Origin: Lepidodermella squamata
Taxonomy: Eukaryota; Gastrotricha
Assembly: GCA_047495785.1 (NCBI GenBank)
Contig: JBLDXI010000014.1
Coordinates: 558,001 to 622,000, forward strand
Direction: 5' to 3'
DNA: 64,000 bases
The translations under genes were made by a program, and so were the position numbers. Under the pieces are notes generated by a model, which worked only from the letters and a program-made list of their open reading frames with translations, was not told the DNA's origin and did no database searches. Each line of letters opens with the position of its first letter. Position 1 is the stretch's first letter. Below are positions 36,618-49,175 of the stretch, one piece after another.

Positions 36618-37672
36618 TTTATAATGACTTCTAAAGCGAGTAAATAAGGAAAAATAAGTAGATGCAATTTATAGTTCAGCCAAGCCTCTCGGAAGAACTT
36701 CGGAACTCCAGCATTCCAAAAATCTCGGCCAGTGGATCGTCCTCCCGTCATGCTGACTGTTAACTCTTCGGTGTCATGAGTAAATGAAATATGTATACCA
36801 TTCTGAGAACTGAGAATAGCTAAACTAAGAAACATAATCAGCGCTAGTTCGCGCCGAAACCCTAGTACGGACACACCAGACACACGCCCACGTCTTCTTT
36901 CTTCTTTCGTAACAAAGCACGAAAAGAACAGGTGACCAAAAACTAAAAAATGAACTCACTTTTCAGAAAAGCTTTTTTCGCGCCATTTGAAAAACATGAT
37001 TAGTGTTTTATTGACTGAACAGAAATTTACATTTAAATTATAAATTTTACTTTCAATTATGACCTTGACACTTATTTCTATGGACGCGTTGCTGCCTATG
37101 CATGGTTAGTCCATGTTTGGCCATCCTCTTGGACCATTTCTGTTTCCCCTAAAGAGTTTTAGACGGGAAACCGCTTTCATAATCGTCCTTCTTCCCTCAT
37201 CTTCAACCAGCTTTGTCCTGATGCTCTCAGTCATCTTCATCCTCGTGTTCTCTAATCCTATTCTGGTTAAGTACTTACTCTTGTCATCATAATGTGAGAC
37301 GGTTTGATTCGCGTTCGTCTTAATCAGCTAATGTGATCACCGATGTTCCATTGATGACTCGAAGCTGTTCGATTCGTTTGTCTTTAACAATTACCTCGCT
37401 GGATTGACGATTGAAGGAATTGACAGGAACGTTGAATGATGGCCTCCTTCGCACGCGTTGAAATGTATCACCACTTACTACTTACAAACCCCACAGCCAC
37501 AGCTACTCAATGCCGAGACATTGACATCCTGATTTAGTCGATACTAAGGACCCAGCGATTACTCGCGACCTTATCAGTGACTGCAAAGGATGGCGACGGC
37601 TGATTGCTCGGATTGATTCTTCTGTGCTCCAACGTTTTAGCCTTTTTACTTCCTCTAGATATTTTTTCCACC
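36618..37672. other. intergenic, divergent promoter region
   Basis: Separates the divergently transcribed proteinase (minus) and NPHP4 (plus). No supported coding frame or repeat; moderately AT-rich. Confidence 0.5.
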
Positions 37673-40600
37673 ATGAGTATTGAATCTTTAGCTGTATGGA
37701 AGGGATTTTTCCGCTCATTTGCATCGACAGCTCCTCAGAACCAGAAAGCTACCCAAAGCCATCCGTTTCGGGTTTATATCAAAGAAATTGGCGTGCCGAA
37801 GGCGCTATTTCGTCAGGTAATATTTTAGTTTCAAATCCGATTCGTCAAAGCTTACATATACGAAATTTTCTCTTTTCAGACTGAACAGAAGTCTTATGAT
37901 GTCGAGTTGAATTTGATGTTATTTGACTCCAAAGCCTTGACATTTGTTGGGAATTTGCAAAGCTCAAAGACGACATTGTCCATATCTAACAAGTCAACTG
38001 TTGAAATGGTAGGTAAAGTAAGCTAATAACCCATCTCCGAAAAGTCGGTCAGGAAGAAAAATACACTCGAATAAGATACAGGGTCTGCGGTTTTCCCTTG
38101 AATGAATGACAGTTCATGCTAGTAAAGCAATGTGATTTGACATAATCCCGATCATCAACCAGACTCAGCTTATCAATAGAAATGGGTAAATTCATTTTCA
38201 CTGCGCAAATAACTTCGTCCCTTGTCCGCGATTCCCATTTCGCTTGCGAAAATAGCCCATAATTGCACAACGGATTTTTCTGCATATCCTCGTCGTCTAT
38301 CTGATATGAGAGCAGCTTTTCAATTTCGGTTGAGTTTTACCGCAGATTCATCATCAACATGATTATTTCGATTTGCGATGAAACCGGACTGGTTTTGCGC
38401 AGTGTAACATATTCGCAATATCTGAAGATGAGGTTGATAGCTTTGTTAGGTTAACGATAGGAATAATCAAAGAGCTAATACTAGGTGTTTATTGAAATTC
38501 ATTTCTCCTTCCTGAATTTAGATATTTGAGGACGAATTTCAGATGTTGAGATCATTATAATTAGAGGGCGATGTCCGATTAGATGAGAAAATTAAAAATA
38601 GGCTTTACTTTTAGGACGGTGTTGTAATTCTCTTTACTCACTCTAAACCACTCTAATTTTAAGATGGCGTATTTTGCTGTTGAACGTCTGGATGCGGCGA
38701 AATATTTGATTATCGAGGTTTCATCGAGCGTTAAGAATCAGCCTGGCGCTGCAGCCGAACATTGCCTGGGATTTGTTGCCGTCAAGCTCGACGGTCGGGA
38801 CACAAACTTGCAAAGGCTTGTTTTCCTTCAGCAAATTTGATTCGTATTACCTTTTTCGATTTTCAGCTTGAAATTTAACAGTGGATCATCTAGAGCGTTG
38901 CTGTTCATGGACGACCCGTTAAAATGTAACTCATCCTATAGCAGGCTATTTTCATAATACGGTGTTGATTTATTTTATCCTAGTAACAACTGCTCAAATG
39001 GAAGATTTCTTCATTTCGCTACTCGTGACGCCATGGCAACCACTTGACATTGTTCGAAATATCTTTCCAGTTAATGCGTTGATCAACTCTAAAGCAGACA
39101 TTCCCGGAATAATGCACGGAGGACAAAATCCTGAGTTTCCAACGATTGGTGGGTTCGGTGAAATTGACATTTCTATCCTTATATACTATTTCCAGGTCAA
39201 GATAACTTCCATAGTCCACGAATAATGGAGTTCGATGTTTCTTGTCAGCTTAGCAAGTTTTTAGTCCGAATGCGACCTGATGTTACGAATGTTGAAAGCA
39301 CCATCCAAAATATGTTGGTCTCTGAAATTGAACAGAACCCCAAGGCAGCCACCAAACTGAAGACTACCGAGCGAAGAATTAAGGTGACAAATCTGAATGA
39401 GTTTCACGCAGTCCATAAGTGATTATTTACAGATTGCTGTTCATAACGGCGTGAGATACATCTCTGAACCCATTACAATTTCGTTAAAGCTGAGTGCTGA
39501 TGGAGCACTAACCACCGATTCCTTCAAATCTGATGTCCAGGACTTGGTTGTAAAAATTCCACGTCATCCAGCGTTTGCTATAATATTTCATCTCGAGCTC
39601 GAATTCACCGAAGTTGCTTCTTCCTCGATATTTAAAGTAAGGAAATTCCTAAAATATTCTTATAAAATGATTTTTAATTGCTTGTTACGCATTTCCAGAA
39701 AAATGCTGCGCCAAAAATGTATTCTGTTTATGCCGGATGGTCCGGGGTTGCTCCATTCGGCTTTGAGAACTTATTGCAACCCGGAACTAGTTTGACCTTG
39801 GATTTGATAGCTCCAGATAAGATGATGCAGAGTCCTGACGACATCATTCCGTGCGCACTGAAAAGCGAATCGGACTCGTCTCGCTCAAGTGGCATTGTGC
39901 TGAATGTAACCATTAATGGCGATTGGAGCGGGGCAGGCCAAATACCTGTACTTGATCCTAGACAACAAATGCAGCAGCAACAACAACTGTTCCATCAAAC
40001 TGTGCAACCCTCAGTTCCGCCAATAATTCCACATGCTCAAAATGTACCATCGCAGCAGATTCATGATCAAATTGTGCCACAACTGCAGCAAATGCAGGGC
40101 GTAACGCCTCGATTGTTCCAGCCGATGACCCCGCAAAGTGTGGCGCCGGCTTCGGATTACGCTCAACGGCAGTACCCCGTCGAAGTCAGACATCTTATTG
40201 ATGACGATCAAAAGACTGCGTTGATTGGAACAACTTTAATTCATCGCCATCCATCGAACAAAAACTTGACTGTAACTCCGGTTCACATTCCAATGCCACC
40301 CCTGCCGCCATTACCTGTCGCATCGTTACCGCGAGCTGCATACGCCCAGTTGTATGCTGCTGGATTTCCTGTTATAAGAGATCGGCATGGCGATTTGCCG
40401 GAAGTTATTGACCTGTCCGTGTCTTCTAGCCATTTATCATCGCTGGATTTCGCTGCTGAAAAATCCGATCCCCTACAAGGCAACGAAATCGTTTTCCAAT
40501 TTCTAGCCCTGTCCAGCTTCGTGCATGCCACCACAACAGCTTTTGATCAGCCGCAATGTGTCTTTTTCACATTCCAATTTTATAATTTCCCCCCGATTCA

Positions 40601-43297
40601 AACGGAACGAATGTTGATGACTTGCGGCGACAAGTTAGTTGTAAGTGATCCTAACGAACGGATGTCATCTGTTTTCGTCCTTCGTGCCCTTGATAAAACA
40701 ACGGGAGCCATTGCCATTCAGCCACCTGGCTGCCAAGTGAAATTCGCAGTCGACTCATCCGTACTTAAACCCGGCGAGGAAGACGCATTTTGGCGTTACC
40801 TTGTCACTCAGTCACTCCATGTCGACATATGGGACGGCGATTCGTTGATGTTGATCGGTTCTTGCTCAATTCCGATTCGATTCTTACTGCGTCAAGGAAA
40901 AGAGGCCGTCCAAATGACATTGGAAATGGACGTATTTTCGACAGAATACGGCAGTCTTACCTCGAATATTATCGCGGATGTGACAAGGGCTGGATCGGCT
41001 CGCTACATCGATGTTGCTGCGGTTTTGAAGGGCCGTTTACATCTGCGCCTAGCAAACGTTGGCTACGTCAGCGAAATGAGGCCTATTGTCAGCAAGTCTT
41101 CGGCACTTGCAAAGGTTTACGGCGGTTCGAGCTCAGGACGGCTGGCCATCGTCGAATCTCAGAATGCTCACAGCGGTAAGGTTGAGCAGCGACTGAATTT
41201 TTTGGCCGATCAGACTAACCGCCCAGCTGGGATTCGTACACGAATCGGTCAAGGAGCTCATATGCTGGAAGCGGCTGGAAACCGAGCGTTGCTAGACTCA
41301 GCTGGAGCTTTAGCAGGCGTCAGTATGGCTAGTGATTTAATGGGAGCCGCAGCAGCCGGCGAATCTTTGGACGAAAGAGCTAGAAAATTGGAGAAATTTC
41401 GAAAAGTCCTCGGCGCTCCCGACAAATCAATCGAAGCTGCTAATCTTGTAAACGGCGCCGCTGTAATTGCGTACAAACACGCCAAAGACATGCGCGAGTT
41501 CGGCTACAAAAATTTGGAAACTTATCGCGAGAAAACGAAACATCAGTCGATCGTTAGCCTGCTATGCGAGGCGATCACAAGTCGCCATGAAATTACGACT
41601 TCTTTCGGCCGTGCAGAATATTTTGAATTCATGCTTCGGAATCCGACCAACGAGCAGCACATTGTTCGCATCGAGTCCCAGGACCCTGATCTATCAGTTG
41701 TAACGGATGTTAACGAATGGCGTCATTTTCGAAAAATTCTCAACGAACCAACAAGTGTTGTCGAGGAGAAAATGTTCAACGCCGACGCTTCTTCGCCGCA
41801 CATTCCGGAGGTGTTCATAAAACCCCGCGAAGTCATCCGAATTCCGTTCAGATATCAGACTTTCAAAGCTTACGAAGCTCCGCATGAAAACGAGGTTGAT
41901 TCGAAACAGATTGACTCGGTAATAACGCTAAATTTTGATTTTAAATAAATAATTTTGTTTCATATAACCAGAAATCAAATGCCTTAGCGGTACCAGGCAA
42001 AAAGTTGACCAAGGCCTCTACAAATCAAAGAGTCATCACCGTTCATTTCACATCAACTAGCACGAAAAATGAGCACTTGGAGGTGCAGGACGGCGGAGCT
42101 GGAGCTCAGCCATTAGCTGTGTTGGAGGTCAACGTTCAGCTGCAGCCACATTCAACTGATCAAGTTTTCCGCTTTTACGCCCCGGAGAATTCTTTCCTTC
42201 GGAAAGCAATTCGTCTACCCCCTTACGGCCTTGGTAATTCGGCAGATGGGTTGGGTGATATGAGGAGATTCACTGTTCGCTGCAGTGACTCCGCCGTTAT
42301 CGCTGAGGTAAAACTCGCTATTTTATTTAGAATCAAACTTTATTACATTTTTCAGGCGCGAAATAATGGCCCCGGCGAGCCTCAGGACATCATGTTGAGA
42401 GTAGCCGTAGGAGCCTCTCCAAGTTTTAAAAACATATTCGTTGGAATTTTTGCGGATCCATACCTGGCTGTCCCGCTCCAGATATGGGAACTTTGGGTCC
42501 ACGCTCTTCAGCGCTATGATGTCACCTGCGTTGAAGGGGAGACAACGAAATTCTCCCTTGTTTTAAGGTTTGAATTTAGTAATTGAAACTTGGATTTTGA
42601 CTTGAATTTGTTTTAGGGGTTCAAATTCTACACGACTCGTTCGATGCTTTTCATCCCACGCCTCGGAGCTTTTAGTAGAACCAGCTATTCCTTTCATGCT
42701 AGTTGCTAATACAGTACACGAACTCGCATTCACTCTCAGACCTTTGTCGGCCGGTCAGCGTTTGATGGTTGTAAACGTGGTCGATTTACAGTTGCATCAA
42801 TTGCTTCGATCTTGGTTGGTTTGTGTCTCCGTCGAACCACCGGCCTATTCAAGCTATTTCGACCTGATTTTGCCCTGCGGACCGGCTGGTCAAACCCACA
42901 ACAAAAAGCTGGCTTACAAAAACCCTTTCGGCCGAACGCAAAGCTTTTTTCTCAAGTTTGCTCATCCGAATACATTTTATTCATTTGAATACGTGTTTCG
43001 TTCGTTCTAGGACCAATCGAAGTGACTTGCTCACCTTGAGGGAAACGACAATGCCTCAAATGGCGCCGGGTGAAACCAGGGACATCGGCATGAGATTCGC
43101 ACCTTCTCAGGTTCCAGGAACTGCCGAAATGGTTACTTCATTTATTATTTTAGTATCAATCTTTGATGACGATTTTCCGCATCTAGGCTGTGTATGTGAA
43201 CGACGACTATGATCGAAATATTGAGAGCGTTTGCATTCGCCTGGCATACGTTGCCGCGGCCCCCGCCGTTCCAGCTGGCTACACGAATCAACATTAA
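37673..43297 (+). CDS. NPHP4: nephrocystin-4
   Basis: Ciliary transition-zone scaffold that works with NPHP1 and RPGRIP1L. Thirteen exons: 37673-37816, 37880-38008, 38664-38815, 38867-38925, 38984-39148, 39196-39383, 39433-39636, 39699-41918, 41972-42307, 42356-42567, 42617-42955, 43011-43131, 43187-43297. They sum in frame to 1,459 residues, against about 1,430 in human. Matching landmarks: YFAVERLDAAKYLIIEV near the N-terminus, IAVHNGVRYISEPITI, IPRHPAFAIIFHLELEF, YSVYAGWSGVAPFG, and the C-terminal KLAYKNPFGRTQSFFLK ... IGMRFAPSQVPGTAEM ... VYVNDD. A Gln-rich linker sits near residues 430-480. Intron 2 is unusually long (655 bases), and intron 3 appears to need a GC donor at 38816. Confidence 0.93.
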
Positions 43298-44562
43298 AAT
43301 CTTTTTTATAGAATCTGACAGCGTTCCTCGGTCACGTTTTCCGAAAAAAACTTTGCTTCCTCGACACGTTTGCGCATCAGCACTCAGCTCAAATAACTGT
43401 TGAAATATGATCTCACTTATTAATATATTATTTGTAAACCTCTGTTGGTTGCTTTTCTTCAGAGTGATTGTGCCAATTTTCGTTGATTTTGGAGTGAAAC
43501 TTCAATTGTTGAGTGTAACTTACAAATAAACAATTACCGCTTCACGAAAATGAATTTATTATTACAAGAACATGCGTTTAGTCGAATACCAAAGGCGCCT
43601 GATCGAACAAACGGCTAAGTTCATGATAGCTTCATCATTTTCGGCGCGTTCAACGCTCGATTTACACCTCGAGTATTTCGTGAGGTTCTTAGCGCCGAAG
43701 AGTAGCCTTCGCAAGCGCCCACAACTCAGCAATCAACAGACAAAAAGACATATAAAACACAACTTGAAGCGAATGTCGTTTTTCATCTATCGATGGCAAT
43801 AATGATCTAGGCAGGAGCTGAATCGCTAAAACGAAAACATAACACAACGTATATGTGTAATGTTCAATCAACTAGATAGACAGAGAAAAGGAGACAATCA
43901 AAAACTGCGAATTACACGTATAGTCGGTATAACAAAAAAACAAGAAAGATAATAAGAAAAAGTATAGAACGATTTGCTCTCCTCAACAAATCGTTGAATG
44001 AAGAAATAATGAGCAATCACAAGCAACATTGAACGATCCGTGGTTGTGATGTTATGATGTACATAAGGTATTGGATACGTTTCAGGATGAATTGAATGAC
44101 TGAGTAAATTCAAGCCTGTTTAAAAACAGTTTTGGTACGCAAGAAAGAAAAATGATCACGGCTACACGAAGGTTGCTTTTTCACGTTCAAGTTACAAAAT
44201 CAGCAAGTTAAAACAACGAAGCTTGGAGCTCGAAGAAGATAAGTGATGCTTTTCACAATCAGAAGTACGAATAAGAGAAAACGCGTACGACAGGAGTGAA
44301 ATGCAATCGGGAAGTAATGTAACAACAATATCCGAGTAATAGCGCGTATAAATAAGCTCTTTATCGGCAACGATCGAGAGGAATGAAATGTATGTTTCCT
44401 TATTCCAGCTAATGTAACAGCTACATCACTTGCTAGGTTAGAAGCGACGATTGATTGCGTAGTAGAAAAGTCATTTGGGTCGTTATTTTCATCATCATCA
44501 TCATCACCACCATTAAGAAGCAGATTCTATCATGATTGGGCTGCAAAAATATCTCGGCCAGC
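43298..44562. other. intergenic between convergent genes
   Basis: Lies between the 3' ends of NPHP4 (plus) and the next gene (minus). No supported frame. A short CATCAT/CACCAC microsatellite lies near 44490-44513. Confidence 0.5.
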
Positions 44563-45611
44563 TTATTCGTCATCTTCATCGGCGTCTTTGGCCTTGCCCT
44601 TCGATTGACGGCCGCGTTTTGCGGGCGAGGCAGCGGCGACTGGGGCTGGTTCGGCTCCCCGGCTACGGCGAGTCGTGCGACCTTCCTTCACGTCACCAGC
44701 TGCATTTCCCGCAAACTTCTGAGCCTGCAAGGTAAAAATGCATGAAAAAATGAGGAGATGGTTGAAACTGAACGAACCTCTTCGAGCAATTGGTTAACCC
44801 CCGAGTTACGACCTCCACGCTTCTTCGGACTGGCGGCTGCTTTCTTTTCCTCGGCATCTTTTTTAGCAGGTGAACTTTTTTCTACCTCGGCCTCTGCCGC
44901 TGGCTCTTCTGACTTTTTCGCTTTTTTGGCGGCAGGCGATGCTTTTTCTTTGGCCGGAGATTTCTTAGCAGGAGATTTCTTCGTCGCAGCAGCAGGCGCC
45001 TCTTCTGCGGCAGAAGCCTCCTCCTTTTTCTCATCGGCCTGAGCGTCCTTGTGATCACCGTTCTTCTCACTTTCGGCTTCTTTCGCCGATTCCTCCTCCG
45101 CTTTCTTAGTCTCAGCAGTCTGTTTACGCGTTTCGCCAATCAGCGGAGCTTCAGCGCCCAACAGCGCCTGGCCAATTTTCGCGGTTTCGACCATGGTTCG
45201 GCTTTTCTGCGGTGGGCTTGAGGTAGCGACAGCATTTTTCAGTTGTTCGGTCGAGGCTCTGGTCTCCGCCAAAGTCTCTCCGGCTAATACGTGCTCTGCT
45301 TCTTTGGTAGTTTCTACAATAGTGCGATGTTGAGGTAGCGCGGGGGTGGCATCAGTTTCCATCTTGCTGTCGCCATTGCCGTTGGCGGCACCGTTATGAC
45401 TAGCATCGTGACCATCAGTTTTAGCATCCCCATTGCCGTTCTTCACAGCATCTAGGCCTTGTAACGCAATCAGATCACCCGCGCCTTCTTTTTCGAGAAA
45501 AGCGACGCCCTCCTTGAAATAAGTAAAAATATAGCAAAATTGATTAAGAGGAATTTCAAATCAAACCTTTGCTGTAGCGACCATAGTGTTATCACGGGCA
45601 AGAGCAGTCAT
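44563..45611 (-). CDS. Lys/Ala/Glu-rich chromatin-like protein with repeated N-terminal motif
   Basis: Exons 45567-45611, 44778-45512 and 44563-44724 join in frame to 313 residues. No signal peptide and a highly charged composition suggest a nuclear, disordered protein. The N-terminal third holds three imperfect repeats built on T(M/I)V(E/A)T(A/T)K: NTMVATAKEGVAFL, RTIVETTKEAEHVL and RTMVETAKIGQALL. The middle is Glu/Ala/Lys-rich. The C-terminal third has H1-like (S/T)PAKK motifs (KKSPAKKSPAKEKASPAAKK), an AT-hook-like SPKKRGGRNS, a basic RTTRRSRGAEPAP and an acidic end (DADEDDE). This recalls HMGN, H1-tail or other DNA-shielding chromatin proteins, but I recognise no named family. Function is inferred from composition only. 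Confidence 0.82.
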
Positions 45612-46496
45612 GCTGACAGAGCAGAAACGGGGTTTTTCTATTAAATGACCCTAAAGTAGAAAAATAGTTCAAAATCATAAACGGTTCCATTTTGATTGGA
45701 AAAATTCTTCAACAAGACGACAAACTGTTGGTATTTTGTTGGTACAAAGCTCAACGTCATTATTTCAAAGAAAGTCCGAGAAAATTAATTCATCATTTTT
45801 AAATATCCCATTTGTTGTAGCGATATCGGTGAAAAAAACAGCGCGTTGTCATCATACTCTCTTCATAACATCATCAAGGCCACACCACGTGTCTGAATAC
45901 ACATATATAAATACGTCTAGAAGCATCTTTGTAAAAAGAACAATGCAGCGAGAAGACTCGAGAAGTGATTGTACCAAATGATAACAATAATAATTAATAA
46001 TTTGACAACATCTACATTTTTCGAGCAAAGAATTACACGAACTGCGAGAAGAAAAGCCCAAAGTTATCGTCGCTCTTCCGTAAAACACGAATTAAATTAT
46101 AATTACATATAGGCCAACTTCATATAATTTTGACATCGTATCACGCTTCTGAGTCTTCTAACAAGTAGCCAACAAGTACAACAATAAAACGCTGATCTGG
46201 GCCCAAAATCAAACTGAAGGCATTAAAATTGAAAGGTTTTCTTAGATTACATAGAGCAAAGCCTCGTAACGGGTGCAACGGTGGAAGCTCTCAATAGCAA
46301 CAACTATGGCGAACTATAACAACTAACCAAGCTGTAACTAAAATAACTCGAATTCGGTAATCTCAAAAACGAGGGAAGGCGCGAGCATCTTTTTCAAGTC
46401 ACTTGATTTTACTCCATACTCATTTTTACGATATGTGGCAAAGCTCAACTCGCAGGCAGACAGGATTAACATAAGGCGAAGCTACAAATTTTACTC
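45612..46496. other. intergenic, no gene recognised
   Basis: AT-rich region between two minus-strand genes. No supported frame, repeat or RNA gene. Confidence 0.5.
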
Positions 46497-48319
46497 TCAT
46501 GTTTGAACAGTTGCGTCTGTCGATGATGAGTCGTCAAAGCCGCCATTATTTGACATATCGGGCCGCTCAATTTGAGGCGAGGTGACATCTATGGAATTTG
46601 CCGAGGGCGATCTTTCGCGCTGTTGTGGATTGAAATATTGCAGTTGCTGTTGAGGCGGCTGGCGTACAGTCGACGTTTTCGGAAGTTGGTTTCCATTAGG
46701 TGACGAAGACATCATCACAAATGAAGGCGAGGGAGGTGTCGCGATAGACACAGGTGGGTTATTTACGGCGTTTTCAACGGGGGCCAGGGCCATTGTGCCG
46801 AGAGGTGTGCCGCCTGTCGCATTACTGACTTGCGGCTGTTGAATCATAGCGGGGATTTGGTGATCGGTTAACAATAAACTCTGTAAAACATCGTCGGGAA
46901 CGTTGGCTCGAAGCAGCTCGTTCTCACGCTGAACGACATCGAGCCGATTTTGAAGGTCGACAACCACGCCTTGCATAGCTTCCAGTTCGTGCCTTACGGC
47001 GGCCATGAGATACTTTTTAACAAGATCCAATGCTTGTGATACTTTTGTTTCAATAGCAGCCAGGTCGCTGCCTGGGGTCGGGTGGGCGGCACTGAAAAAG
47101 CCGGCGGAAGAAGGGGCGCCGCCTACCGAGGATGAAGCGGCACTAGTCGATTGCACCATGACAGGCGCTGTCACGCCCTGAGTTTGGCCGAAAGCTGAGA
47201 AGCCGCTGGTCGCGGCGGGGTAACCGGAGGGGTCGGTGGAGAGAGCGCGGGACAGAGCCGCCGCGGTCCGTTCCACCATTTGTTGGGTCGAAAAATTATT
47301 CTGTTGAGGCTGCTGAGGCGGCTGCGGGTACCTCTGTGCCTGCATTTGAGGTTGAAGAGCACCGTTCGTCTTAGCCTGGTTCTGCTGCTCCAATATCACT
47401 GGAAGATGACTGTTCGACGATGGCGGCGCCATTTGCACAGGCCCCGCGTTCAACTGATTAGTCATGCTGGGCGCAACCACACCGGAGGCGGGCGAGGGAT
47501 TCGGAGGGGGAGGGGAAGTGTCTCGATGGTCGTGGTAGTCGCTACACGCCCATCGACCTCTCCTAAACTCGGCTTCGACTTTTAGAATTGTCTGTAAAAA
47601 GAAAATTAAATTAACCAACAGTTTTGCGTCGCTTATAGTAAAATTACGATTTCTCGACCAGTTTCGGTCTTTATAGTTGATACTGATGGGGCGGGTACAA
47701 CCGGTACATTGGAAGGAACAACCGCACTAGCCGGAGCGACTGGTACGGTCGAAGTCGAGGGAGGGGGCTGAGCCTGGGTAGTTACGATCGTAGAGATGAT
47801 GTTCGGGGCCTGAGAGTTATCAACCGCGTTTACAGCGGAAATAGGAGGGAATTCAACGATGACTTCTTGTGGCGATGATATATGCATGGCATTGTTCTGT
47901 TGACTCATTTGATCGAGATTCGCTTGTTCTATCGAGTAGCCTTGGACAGCTTCCGACTCCGACTCGGTAGCCGGGCCCTCCTCGCCAGAAACTCCATTGC
48001 CATTAAGCTGAAAGTCCTGCTCCTGGTCGGTATCATTTGCCGTTCCTGTCAAACTGAGACTGCTGTGGTGCAGATTTCCGTTGCCAGGCGATGAAGCAGC
48101 GTCAGTTTGTAGTTCAACTGCGATTATTTCAAAAGCAGACGAGGCCATCTTGCCGGGGATTTGAACGCGGGTGGACGAAGAGACGTTCATTGAGTCTGAA
48201 CTGGAGCCGGGTTCCACCTCGGCCTCCGAGTTCACTTCGTCCTCGAGCGGCGACTGGGGCGTTCCCAGCAACATTCCTGATTTCGAGCCATTGGTGCTGC
48301 CCGCACTGGAAGATGCCAT
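46497..48319 (-). CDS. long-isoform TSC22-domain protein (TSC22D/bunched family)
   Basis: Two exons (47648-48319 and 46497-47591) join in frame to 588 residues. The conserved TSC22 box plus leucine zipper is visible near residue 400: VSQALDLVKKYLMAAVRHEL, followed by heptads through VQRENELLRANVPDDV. An upstream basic segment, EFRRGRWACSDY, matches the RRGRW(S/T)C motif that marks the long isoforms of this family. The rest is Ser/Pro/Gln-rich and disordered. Family members are transcription-associated growth and stress regulators; long forms bind NRBP/WNK partners. No short-isoform promoter could be identified. Confidence 0.88.
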
Positions 48320-49175
48320 ATAACATTCAGTTATAACATACTAAATGCGACGAGAAACGAATTTTAGAAAATTTATCAGCACGATGCCACGCATCATTAT
48401 TATTTACGAATTATTGGTTTGCTTTCTCGAAAACGGTCAAAGCGCTTGGAAAACAACAGATATTGCTACAACTACGTAATCCTAAAATGTAGAAAGTGGT
48501 GCAGACACTGTGCGGCTTCCAGATAAAGCTGAAAGAAACGCTCTCCATAAAAAATGATACATTATTTAAAATTAGATAAGGGTTAGAACGCAGCGGTTGA
48601 TTATCAATTAAGTCAAGATTTAAAAACAAAAGTTCACAAAAAATCGGGCAAATAGTTATCAGCAATAACAATCGATAATTAATAGAATGATAATAAATAT
48701 TGACATCGGTCGAGCTTACCGGTCGCACGAAATTGATAGAATAATTTCAACAACGTAAGAACAAACACAGCAGTGATGAAAAATGTTCCATTCTTGAAAA
48801 ATAGCGATACGAAATTTCAATAAAAACGGCGAGCAAAATTGTTCACCTGCGTTTTAACCCAGCACCAACCGTCATATGCGCGTCGCGACACGTCGGTTCA
48901 AAACAATACATATGTATTCATATAATATAAATTATGATAACAGTGTATGACCATAAAATAGGACAAAGCAGTTGCAACATTTTAGCCTCCGTTCACGCCG
49001 ACACGGTAACATTGGTACATAATTCTCATCTCCTTTTGCTCTATCGTAATTTCAAGCTACGAGTCAAATATATTCCACAGAATGAACAGCAACAAATAAT
49101 TTTCGAGCAGCAAATATGTGCGTCATACCGATGACCGATAAATTGAACAGAGAGCTTTACAAAAGAGTACGATCT
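48320..49175. other. intergenic, no gene recognised
   Basis: AT-rich. Should contain the TSC22D promoter. Could also hold a non-coding upstream exon of TSC22D, but nothing decisive is visible. Confidence 0.45.

Noticed and set aside
44563-45611. Identification of the charged protein as Dsup
   Set aside because: Composition and a basic Arg-Ser motif are similar in kind, but length, repeat structure and motif order do not support orthology.
47280-47585. Arg/Leu-rich plus-strand frame
   Set aside because: Antisense shadow of the Gln/Pro-rich TSC22D exon.
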